Source: Spinellus fusiger (taxonomy: Eukaryota; Mucoromycota; Mucoromycetes; Mucorales; Phycomycetaceae). From it: DNA of 64,000 nt. The notes under the pieces were generated by a model. It did not search any database, was not told the DNA's origin, and worked only from the letters and a program-made list of their open reading frames with translations. The translations under genes and the position numbers were made by a program. Below are positions 48,826-64,000 of the stretch, one piece after another (position 1 is the stretch's first letter; every line of letters starts with the position of its first letter). Location: assembly GCA_025094145.1 (NCBI GenBank), contig JALLLS010000010.1, positions 434,001 to 498,000 of the forward strand, read 5' to 3'.

Positions 48826-49200
48826 AGCAACTTTTTGGCCAAAGGCACCTACACATTTGATTATTGGTGCTATATCATCTGTTGGATTAGTGAGATTTAA
48901 GCATTAGTGTACCAAAAGCGCCACCAGAATTAAGAAAGATTCAAGGCAGTAAAAAGAGAAAGACTCCAGATATTAACTCCAAGCAGGAAGGATATAAGGG
49001 AACAACCACTGGCCATTACTTGAGATTCTTAAATGAGACCTTAAATATAATGAATAAGCATGATGAAATAAGATTTTGCTTAATTATGGATAATATGCCA
49101 ATCCATAGCCCAAAAAAAATAGAAGTGATCGAAAAGAGAAATAGAGACTGCAAAGTAAAAGTCTCATTAGTGATTGAACTTCTCTGAAATCCACGAATTT
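48826..49200 (+). pseudogene. DDE transposase fragment 1
   Basis: Pieces in shifting frames read MGEATFWPKAPTHLIIGAIS, then KGTTTGHYLRFLNETLNIMN and FCLIMDNMPIHSPKKIEVIE, where MDNMPIH is the usual context of the second catalytic Asp. ELL then a stop and NPRI follow, the decayed form of the SPxLNPIE motif. The stops and frame changes make it non-functional. It belongs to the inverted-repeat transposon that encloses it. Confidence 0.7.
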
Positions 49201-49691
49201 AACTTTACACTTTTTTTATAATAAAAAATTCATATTTTTCAACAAATTAAGAATGGAATGACTGTACCAAGAGTCCCTCTTGTTTGAAAGATTAGAATCG
49301 GATACCTATATAATTAGACCTGCCTCCAAAGATTGAGCTATAGTGGAAAATCTGAAAGACATTGACATGCCCTCGCGTGCAAAAAGTGAAGAATGGAAAA
49401 AGAAAAAGAAAAAAGAAACCGTCCACCTTCAAAAACTTGCTGCAAAAAAAAACTATTTGGGTTGACCCATTCACAGATACGAGCGATGAAGAGAAGGAAG
49501 ACGAAGACGACTAATGATTATTCTTTCGTGGATATAGTGTTCCCGTTTCTCTGACTCTTTCTTTAATATGTATTATACTCTTCTACCACCTCTTTTCATT
49601 AAGCACAGCTTCTGCTTCTGCTTCAATCTCAAACGCTCTTTTCTCTTTTTTTTTACATTGCTTTTTCTTCTTTCTTCTTTCTATTGTGTTC

Positions 49692-49982
49692 GATGGATCT
49701 CGTAAAAGAAATCAGCACCAACCCAAGAAGCCATTATCTAAAAGTACTGTCACTGACCATTACATGCTCTTTCTGTAAAAGACAATAAATTAGATGAATC
49801 AGTACCCTGAAATGAAGGAATTCTACATTTTTATGGATCATGCACCAATTCGCAATGCTGATTATTTGAAAATAAGAGTAGTTGAGGTATCCAACAAGAT
49901 AAGATCCTCTAATTTATATAAAAAAAACATGAATCAACACTGTAAATACTTTGGACAAATATCTTCCAAAGAGCTTGTTTAA
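49692..49982 (+). pseudogene. DDE transposase fragment 2, homologous to fragment 1
   Basis: From about 49692 the frames read GSRKRNQHQ, STVTDHYMLFL, then MNQYPEMKEFYIFMDHAPIR and NADYLKIRVVEVSNKI. FMDHAPI aligns with MDNMPIH of fragment 1, and STVTDHY with TTTGHY. The two are therefore diverged copies of the same transposase region inside one pair of inverted repeats. Stops interrupt it. The right inverted arm starts inside or just after its end. Confidence 0.65.
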
Positions 49983-50174
49983 TAAATTTTATCTTTAAAA
50001 GTATTGTCTAATATTTATCAATAAATGCTATTTGCAATGACCAAAAGCACGATTTGAGCTGCCTGGAAGTGTGATTTGGTCTAGTTTGAATATGTGAATT
50101 GGCCCAGTTAAATGCGCAAGTTGGGTATTATAAAAAGCGTCAATTGGCACCGGAGGCACTGTAGTCTTGAAATA

Positions 50175-51557
50175 GCCCTAAGAGCTTATACTGTTTTTTG
50201 TTCGGCCTATTCTTAAGTATGGGTTGGCTATTTGTAATGTCGATAGACTAGGCATCCGCCCGCTACAAATCTGTCAGTCTACTTGTCTGAGACCTTGTCT
50301 TGCTAGATCTGCTACTGCTAGGTTTGGAACGATCCAGGTTGCCCAATTAGCCGCCCTCTCTAACATATACTCCCGTTTCCTTTATCTGCAAGCCAAATTT
50401 GTTGAGCGCGCAGCTACCCTTCCTGAAGACACCTTCCTCTGGTGCCTTGTTCTGCAGCTAGAAGCACCCCAGAGTAAAGCCAGATGGATTAAGCTACGTG
50501 GCAATGTACTCTGGCAAAATGCTCAAAGAATAGGACGGGCTCACAACCCTCCTAAATATCCATTAAAAGTAGCCTATCTTGAACGTCCTCAAAGTGAAAT
50601 GACTATTCTAGTGCGTAGCAAGAATCTGCTGGTGACGGTAGCCCGTGGACTCTATAGACCTGTTTGGGATCCAATTCTACTACTACTGTGCACACACAAA
50701 GAAAGAAATTGTCTGTTAAAATGGAGAACTGCTTGGTTACCACCAACACCTTCAGTTCCTTGCCAATTTGGTCACCCTTTGGCTAACAGGGACCACTTTC
50801 TCACATGCACATTTGTTGATCATGAACGCTCCATGTTCTTGTTCTTCTTAGTTCCTACACCACCACACGACGTTCATCCAATTGACTATTGTCTAAATCT
50901 TCTGCCGCGTACGACCAAGTCCTTTTGTTAAATGGCGAGATCTCTGGCTCAGTTTTTTTAACACTGCTGCAGGCCATTGATCGAGTTACGTCTACTCGAG
51001 ACTTTAAGGTAGATCCATCAGCTGGTAGCTTGCTCATTGAGGCTGCTGATGGGTGTGTTGAGCGGGAACACTGATGCTGTTATAGAGTGCAAAGGACTCC
51101 TTCAGCAACAGACACTGTATTCTCACTTCTTCTCCAATCTCTTCTCTACCACCCATTCTTAACCCGTTTAGCAAAGCCAGAAGCTACTAGTGTAATTACT
51201 ACATATATTCTCAGGATTGTCCGAGTTGCTCCAAGTATCCCTCGTTGGATTTCGAATCACCACAGGATGACGGTTATCTTTTTGGTGTCCTAGTTTCCTT
51301 GCTGACTTTATGGCCTTTTGGATGTCTATTCATAATTCTCATTGTACCATTATTTCTTATTCCTCATCATTTTTCCTTTATTTGAAGTTTTTTATTCTCT
51401 GTCCTTCTGTTTCCTTCCTATTTGCATTTTTTTTTCACTTTTGTATTTAGAGTGTTTATATGTATATCTTAATTGTTCAAAAGTTCTCATAGGGTGGCTA
51501 AAATGCCTAATGCGCGAATAGCAAATCATGCCCAAAAATAAAATAAAAATACTTTAA
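50175..51557 (+). mobile_element. 5'-truncated LINE copy C with 17-bp target-site duplication
   Basis: The longest of the three related copies. Flanks carry a 17-bp direct repeat with one mismatch: ACTGTAGTCTTGAAATA at 50158-50174 and ACTGTAGTATTGAAATA at 51558-51574. The first four bases of the left repeat are the last bases of the inverted-repeat transposon (CACTG) and the next two its TA. The 3' tail is AAAATAAAATAAAAATAC. It has the most intact reading frame of the family, suggesting the youngest insertion of the three. Confidence 0.92.
50184..50931 (+). pseudogene. C-terminal fragment of LINE polymerase (copy C), 235-codon open frame
   Basis: After a frame join at six T residues near 50192, the region downstream of RT reads VRPILKYGLAICN and runs open to the stop at 50929-50931. 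It includes LYLQAKFVERAATLPEDTFL, WIKLRGNVLWQNAQRIGRAH and the Cys/His cluster VPCQFGHPLANRDHFLTC. It has no endonuclease or RT palm motifs. An ATG at 50224 opens the frame, but that is chance, not a gene start. The same extra T is present in copy B. Confidence 0.75.
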
Positions 51558-51574
51558 ACTGTAGTATTGAAATA

Positions 51575-52060
51575 TGTACCAGCAGAACATCGATCATGCT
51601 GACTCATCTAGAGATAAACCTCGGTGTTCCTTTTCTATCATCAATGAGAATACAAAAAAAAAACTAATTACCAGAGATGACTTGAGCCCATAATTGAGTT
51701 TTACAGACCTATCCTACATAGTTCAATAGATGGACTATAGACATCTCTCATTCTCATATAAATTCGAAAAGGATAGGGTCTATAACCTCACGCTGCAAAA
51801 TAGATAGAGAAGTCAATAGAGTAATGGCGCCGTCCTATCGTATAGGTAGTACTTGTGGATTTTTTTTGGCTGGATTTGATAAACAGCTAAATCCTTGGAA
51901 ATATAGTGACAGCAGTAATCTACTGATATAGCTATATGTAGTGTGTCAATACTATTCATTAAACAGTCCATTTGTCGATTAAGTATTTACAAATGTGGTG
52001 TGCAATCTCTTTTATTATGTAACCATCAACCTTGGTATACAGTAGATGTCTACTATAGAA
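51575..52060. other. AT-rich spacer, no gene recognised
   Basis: About 490 bp between LINE copy C and the 3' end of the GCN2 gene. No coding signature seen; it should contain the GCN2 3' UTR. Confidence 0.6.
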
Positions 52061-58333
<6,273 letters not shown>

Positions 58334-59057
58334 TGTTGTTGCTATTGAAGAGTGTAGAGGTATGTGCTGAGTTGTCTCTTAAGAAGGTAAAAAGACAATA
58401 ATAATAGGAGTACTACAGTTGAATTGCTTGAGTTTTGGAGAGATAATCACTCCATGACGCCTATCAAGCAGAAAAGGGGGAGAAGGAAGAATGCTAGAAG
58501 CAAAAGGAAAAAGAAAAAGAAAAAGAAAAAGAAAACGATCTCTGAGTGCTAAGAGTGTTCATCGTTAGATGTGAATCATAAAAATACAACTGCGGAGAGC
58601 TAATATTGGCTATAGAGGTATGCCCAGAAAATGACAGTGGTAGAAAGGCAGATGTCAAATGGATTATAAGTCATTGTACTGTATTCATACTTATATATTC
58701 ATTTCTATCCTAGTAAAATAATTATAAAAATACAAAAATGTTAATGTAGATAAGATCTTATGGACATACATTCATAGAGTGTCTTTTATAATAGCCAGTG
58801 GTGTATTTTACAGATAAAATGAGTCTGATGAAGTCGAGTGATAATAGTGATAGGGATATTAATAGTGATAAACAGCAACAACATCAGTATATAATGTTTT
58901 TATTATATTGTCTATTCTATACATTGGCTGGTATAAAATACATTGAAACAGAAGAACAAGTTCCTACCTTACTGTTAATGTCCTTAATTCTTTATTCTGG
59001 ATAATATTCTACTTCCCCTTTAAACTCCTAGATGGAAAAGAATGCGTAGAATGATGA
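58334..59057. other. Divergent promoter region between GCN2 and the deaminase, with GAAAAA repeat
   Basis: Spacer upstream of GCN2. It contains a (GAAAAA)n run at 58501-58535. A 69-codon frame at 58798-59004 has no recognisable family. The right part precedes the retroposed insert. Confidence 0.5.
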
Positions 59058-59071
59058 GGCTAGTGTCGGTT

Positions 59072-59243
59072 GTCCGGTGTAAATTTACCTTTATGTCCTT
59101 TTCTCTTATATTTTCTTTTCTATTTTTTTTTCTTTTCGTTTTCTGTAAGTGACTTATTCACTATGTTTTTCCAGTCAGACCTCTCAGTGCGACGTATGGC
59201 TGCGTAAAAGATGCTTAATAAAAAGTGTCTTTACAAAAAAAAA
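59072..59243 (+). mobile_element. 172-bp retroposed insert with A tail and 14-bp target duplication
   Basis: The segment is flanked by an exact 14-bp direct repeat GGCTAGTGTCGGTT at 59058-59071 and 59244-59257. It ends in nine A residues, and AATAAAA precedes the tail by about 20 bp. These are hallmarks of LINE-mediated retroposition: a processed mRNA 3' end or a short SINE. It has no pol III boxes, no coding frame and no similarity to the LINE copies in this window. The source transcript is unknown. It lies about 135 bp upstream of the deaminase start and so may affect its promoter or 5' UTR. Confidence 0.8.
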
Positions 59244-59378
59244 GGCTAGTGTCGGTTAGTGAATAGACTGGGCTTATTCCAGATACTTTTGACGAGGTGT
59301 TTTCTTTCTTACTATTTTTCCACGATTCTCCCTCGCTGTCTCTTCTGCTTTTACTAATATAAAACATATATATCCAAG

Positions 59379-59831
59379 ATGGCTGCAACCGTTTTTACTA
59401 CAGAATCATTTGACCTTAACTATATGCACCAGGCAATAGAACAGGCTAACCTTTCTATACCTGTACCAGGAGCTTATTGCGTAGGTGCTATATTAGTAAA
59501 AGACGGCAAAGTCCTCAGTACTGGTTTTTCTCGAGAACTGCCTGGAAATACGCATGCTGAAGAATGTGCCCTGATGAAGGTCAAGGATGTTGAAGGCTCT
59601 ACACTGTATACTACTATGGAGCCTTGTTCTGTTCGACTTTCTGGCAACCGCTCTTGCACTGAACGCGTTATTGAGTCTGGTATCCGACGTGTAGTGATGG
59701 GTGTGCGCGAACCACCTCATTTAGTTATCTGCACAGGGATATCCAAGCTGTTAGAACATGGTATTGCTGTAGAAGTGGTGCCTAATGTAGAAAAGGCATG
59801 TTTGGCTCCTAATGCTCATATCCATTCTTAA
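59379..59831 (+). CDS. RIB2-type pyrimidine deaminase (riboflavin pathway), single exon
   Basis: An intronless frame of 150 residues. The zinc and catalytic motif HAEE lies near residue 59, and the second zinc motif is TMEPCSVRLSGNRSC, with two Cys separated by eight residues as in the RIB2 deaminase domain. AYCVGAILVKDGKVLSTGFS and SRELPGNTHAEECALMKV are also characteristic. It likely deaminates the ribosylated or ribitylated pyrimidine intermediate (DRAP) in the cytosolic riboflavin pathway. In yeast, Rib2 is fused to a pseudouridine synthase; here the deaminase stands alone. Other deaminases of the same fold are possible but less likely given the SRELPGNTHAEE segment. The start is the first ATG, 15 bp after a TATATA run. 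Confidence 0.88.
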   Translation: MAATVFTTESFDLNYMHQAIEQANLSIPVPGAYCVGAILVKDGKVLSTGFSRELPGNTHAEECALMKVKDVEGSTLYTTMEPCSVRLSGNRSCTERVIESGIRRVVMGVREPPHLVICTGISKLLEHGIAVEVVPNVEKACLAPNAHIHS

Positions 59832-62694
59832 TTTTTTGTAACAATAATGATAATAAAGCAGTATGGTTAATAAATTATTATAGTAACATTATTAGTAAGT
59901 GTATTGTATGTGAAATAGCATAGTATCCCTGTCAAATATTATTGAAATAGGCCCTCATTGTATTAGAATAAAGTATATAAGATGGATATAAAAAAGAGGG
60001 GTGGTTATGTCAGTCTACTTTTGAATAGCTTCTACTTTTTTATATTACAATAAAATAGCTCATTTTATTAACAGTAATAGTTACAACTTTATTCGCTGTG
60101 ATTGTGTTGCTATGGATTTACAAATGAAAGAGTTCAAATTTCTAATGATAGAACAAAATGGATCCCAAAATATTTCCATGAATTATTAAACGAATAGTAC
60201 ATTGTATACTTTTGAAGTTTAATAATCATTAACTACACTTTTGTCATTTTTTTTACATTCAATTAAAGAAATAACATGCTGTCTTATTAATATATTTTTA
60301 TTAAAGGCAATATTTGTCTTTATTATTATAGAAAGTACGGGATAGTTAGTTTATTAGAGAAACTAAACAATTCCTATTATTTGTGATTCTGATTGAAATG
60401 TTGACGAGCCGAATAAATCCATGTTTATTTATGAAAAATGTTTGTCATATCTCATATCATCTTAGATATACGAATATATAAATTCATATTGGAACAGGTA
60501 AGTTTGAAACATTAAACGTAAATAGTCACATTTTCTGTATGAATGTCTTGCACAGAGATGGATTAAGAATGATTTTCATGGTGTACTTTTATCGAAATTC
60601 AAGTGTAGTATTTGTTTAGAAAGACTTCAACGACCATCTATAGTATATCTATCTCAATTGTACTGATGTAAAATATGAGATAGACTAAGCACATGCACAC
60701 TATTATACTTTAATATTATATTAACGAAGAATTTCTCACGACATCAGGCGTTGGAACATTGACATATTAGCTCTTCATAGACTCAGCTTTATAAAACGTA
60801 TTCCTTGAATGGCTTTACTGATACATTATATTATGGGAAAATATATTGGTTGGTTATATCTAATATTGTTGTTTAAATAGTCTATAATATACTTATTTTA
60901 TCATGCTCATTTTTCAACAAATAATGAAATACTGTGTATAGGAAATACATTAGAAGGTGCATGCATTGAAACCAGTCATGAAAACAAAACAAAACAAAAA
61001 CCTTTAGGAGTGACAGTATAATTAGTTGACTTTCTATAAAATAAAGGCTGATTTTTTTGTCATAAATTCAGTTAAATGCATGGGAGATTTTATGAATTCA
61101 TAACAGAATAATAGGAATAAACTATCAATAAAGAAAGCGTCTTACGCTATTAAATTGTAAAGAAGAGTTTATATGTATCAGTCTACCAAATAGAGAGGGT
61201 TATCAAAAGTACAGATAAAGACCATTTGCTTTGTAGGTCTTGAAGAAAGACCTAAAAATAACACCTTAGTTTTTTTATTGTACCTTAACTCTATTACTAT
61301 TATATTCTGACCTATACTTGCCCTGTCAAAATCTTTATTTCATATAATGTTAACCGTGGACTAATACATCCAAATTCAATCTCATCATACTAAGTGAGTA
61401 TTGATATATAACTATAAAATATGGGAGATGAGACTATCAAAATAAAGGGCATCGGGTAAGAAATATTTACATTATTACTTTGGATATGAGAAACCCATTT
61501 AATCATTGAATCTATTAGTTGTTTATTACGAGAAGAATACATAACTGTGGTCAGACTGCTCTAGTTTTCATAATACAGTTCTTTCATACTGTATAACCAA
61601 GACTCCCGAGTTTTGTAATAGATAAAGAAATAAACTTTTCTGTTCTTTTTGTCTACTCCCATGTTAGCTACTATATCAAACCTTTCCCTTTACATCATTA
61701 CTAGTAAACATTAAAGAAATATCACATATAAATTAAAGTATTCAATTAATCAACAAAGATACATTTTTTAGACTCTATGTATCCATAAAGCCTATAACTC
61801 ATTTCATATCCTAACTTTCTTTAGTACACTTTTAGTAATCTATCTTAATACATCTTATCATGCTTATCCAAAAGGGTTCTAAGGCTTAACTAGTTTTATC
61901 TCAACTAGCTACCAGTTTAAGATATATCCTTCATTGGTCTTTCTATCCTCCATTGGACAGTATTAATTCTTTCACATATCTTGCTTTTATTCTTCTGGTT
62001 GAAGACTTCAAAAGTAAATACCAATTGATTCATAATTTAAGCAGGCTATTAGTGATATACTCTACCATAAATTATTTCATTTTGACTTTTTTTTTTATTA
62101 AGTCACTCCTATATACCAATTGGTTTGAATAGACATGTAATGTCGCCATTATGAAGAGATTCAAAATATTCAATAAAATATGAAAAACAGCATACAATTT
62201 AATAGGGTCATGTATTTAGAGTTATCTTACTATATTTATAGAACAAACATCCTAAAAGACAAAATTAGGACTCACGTATTGTCTTCTATTAGTGATACTT
62301 AACAGAAGAGCTCTAAATAGGTAAAGCCTATAGAATTAAGACATATAACATTCGTAATATCATGTTCTATTTCTCTTTTAAAAAAAGATGAAGAAATTGT
62401 AAATGTAACTGGCATTATAGTTATCGAGATAATATTAAACACATATTCAATAAGGCATATTGAGATTAAAGATATTACATACCAGAAATTTCTCTTTCTC
62501 CATTTCTAAGACATTCCTTCTATGCATACATATCCACACACATATCCATACACACGTACACATACGCACATATATATGCATCTGCACTACTAAATCGACA
62601 CTATTGAATCGACACAAAAATTCAGTTAATTTTCAGCATATAAATATCGCAAGTACATAGTAAAGAGTCTTTTATACAAAGTCTCTTCCTCGCT
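59832..62694. other. AT-rich intergenic region, no gene recognised
   Basis: About 2.9 kb of very AT-rich DNA without coding signatures or recognisable transposon ends. A short CACATA-type repeat lies near 62530-62575. The last 100 bp should include the promoter of the secreted-protein gene. Confidence 0.6.
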
Positions 62695-64000
62695 ATGCGA
62701 CAAAAAGACCTTTTTATGCTACTACTGGCATTGCCAGCATTAAATGCAGCCGTGATGGATAGAGGTGTAAGTAACAATAAATAAATTGTAAACACGTAAC
62801 TAACTGTGCTTATAGGAACATCAAGGTGTAGGCTCCTCGAATCTTTTTGGACACAATGACTTTACCGACATGAAACTCTCTGATACTGGATCTTCAAGAG
62901 CAACCTACAGTAACAGCCAAGAGTCTAGACATCCATCTAGTGTCTCGCCACCTTTAATCGAAAAAGAAATAGTCAATGATGGTATTAGCAGTATAGATGA
63001 TTCTTCTTTATCTATTCCAACAGTCGAAAACGATGATGCTGAGATCTCAGAAACAAGTAAAGAGGCATCTATTCCAGAAGTCAAAGAAAATATTTCTGAA
63101 GATGCTGAGTCAAATAAAGAGATACCTACTCTAGTGGTCGAGGATACTACTGAATTTACTGAACCAAATGAAGAAGTACCCATCCCGGTAGTTAAAGACG
63201 ATACTACTGAGGTTGCTGAGTCAAATGAAGACACTGTTCCTAAAATTGCCGAAACAAATGAAGAGCCAATAGTTCCAGTGGTAGAAGATAATGTTCTTGA
63301 TATTACTGAGAAAACAGATAAATCTGCCGATAAGGAAACTCCAGATGAGGTACAAGACTCAACAACAGTATCAGACCCATCGAATAGTCCCAAAGAAAAA
63401 TCTAGATCTAGATCTAAGAAAGGACAGACGTTAGACAATCAAAACAACAGGTAATAAATATATTAAATAATACACAAATCTGATGTCTTTAGTACAAGAA
63501 CAAAAAAACATAGTCCCAAGAGAAAGAAGCATATCAAAGAAATCAATCGACTCACCAAGTCCAAGGACAAATTATCGAATAACATTTTAGACCGCTTAAG
63601 AGATTACTCTGCTTCTACTCCTGCTACTGATCTCCCTAAAAAAGTCAAGCCAAGACCTGTATCTGATTCAAAAAGTAGTTCAATCAAGAAAACTAACGAT
63701 GATAATGATGTTGTTGAAGCATTTATAAGAGGATACATGTCAGCACCTGACAGACGACTTGAAAATGCCTATTCAAGCTTCATGGATACACTTATTTCTC
63801 TTTTCAAGTTTTCTATACACGAAGCTCGTATCTCAGGAGATTATCCCTACAAAAATCAAACTGGTACCTACCTTGAGGAACTTGTGAACAATCCAGCAGT
63901 CGCTATTATCCGTGAAATTAACACAGTTATGCCAATCAGCCCAGCTATGACTATTATCAAAGTGGTGGCATCCATCAGAGAACTTCAGTCCGAAGCAGAA
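62695..64000 (+). CDS. Secreted acidic repeat protein, partial at right edge, three or more exons
   Basis: Exons 62695-62766, 62816-63450 and 63493 to beyond 64000 are seen; the stop lies outside the window. MRQKDLFMLLLALPALNAAV is a signal peptide. Residues about 60-215 are Glu/Thr/Val-rich and repeat a pattern of about 20 residues ending in variants of IPxVxED or IPVVKDD (for example EPNEEVPIPVVKDDTTEVAE). A Lys/Arg-rich stretch follows (RTKKHSPKRKKHIKEINRL). From residue about 300 a helical part appears (RRLENAYSSFMDTLISLFKF, then SIHEARI and NNPAVAIIREINTVM). This resembles part of the secreted protein at 38.9 kb, including the FEN/LEN, IH-R and hydrophobic spacing. No known domain was recognised. 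Both genes have their first intron soon after the signal peptide. Confidence 0.8.

Larger units (their letters stand above)
48409..50161. mobile_element. TA-flanked DNA transposon with long inverted repeats, relic
   Basis: The left end begins CAGTGCCTCCGATGCCAATT at 48409 after TA (48407-48408). The right end is its inverted copy, ending GGAGGCACTG at 50161 before TA (50162-50163). The inverted arms are long: 48409-48698 on the left and about 49915-50161 on the right. They are nearly identical except for an insertion of about 44 bp in the left arm that repeats CAATTGACGCTTTTT. CAGT-starting ends and TA duplication place it in the IS630/Tc1/mariner superfamily (pogo-like ends). Inside are two decayed DDE transposase fragments homologous to each other. 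The LINE copy C sits directly against the right end. Confidence 0.85.

Overview
The window looks like nuclear DNA of an early-diverging filamentous fungus, most likely a Mucoromycota species. The intergenic DNA is very AT-rich. Coding islands are broken by many very short GT-AG introns, mostly 34-120 nt. Families present include Hog1, Gcn2, an HSF-type factor, a GDP-fucose-type transporter (fucose is a known wall sugar of Mucoromycota), a ricin-B lectin and secreted low-complexity proteins. The transposon relics are non-LTR and TA-inserting DNA elements. The lineage call is inference; no rRNA or marker gene was available to test it.

Layout. 1-7.7 kb is a transposon nest: a decayed LINE on the minus strand, two Tc1/mariner relics in opposite orientation and a 5'-truncated copy of a second LINE family. 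7.7-17.4 kb is AT-rich DNA with no recognisable gene, apart from a tRNA-Gly-like SINE relic near 12.5 kb. 17.4-24.1 kb is a gene cluster: HSF-type factor, DeSI/PPPDE peptidase, a small basic minus-strand protein and a USP10/Ubp3-like deubiquitinase. 24-30.8 kb is mostly non-coding, with an orphan zinc-finger exon, a second LINE copy and a 12-bp minisatellite. 30.8-34.3 kb holds the Hog1/p38 MAP kinase and, convergent to it, the nucleotide-sugar transporter. Near 36.5-36.9 kb lies a decayed TnpB/Fanzor-like gene. 38.9-47.3 kb holds a secreted repeat protein, a coiled-coil plus SH3BGR/glutaredoxin-like protein, a ricin-B lectin and a divergent hexokinase-like protein. 48.4-51.6 kb is a second nest: a TA-flanked DNA transposon with long inverted repeats and a third LINE copy joined to its end. 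52.1-58.3 kb is a 20-exon GCN2 gene. Then come a small retroposed insert, a RIB2-type deaminase, an AT-rich desert and the start of a second secreted acidic protein cut by the window edge.

Functional themes. Several genes belong to stress and translation control: Gcn2 senses uncharged tRNA, Hog1 handles osmotic and oxidative stress, the HSF-type factor acts in transcription, and the USP10/Ubp3-like enzyme keeps an FGDF-like motif that in animals docks to the stress-granule protein G3BP. Nothing indicates operons or a biosynthetic cluster.

Exon models were built by hand from reading frame, splice consensus and family conservation. Each complete model sums to whole codons, but none has transcript support.
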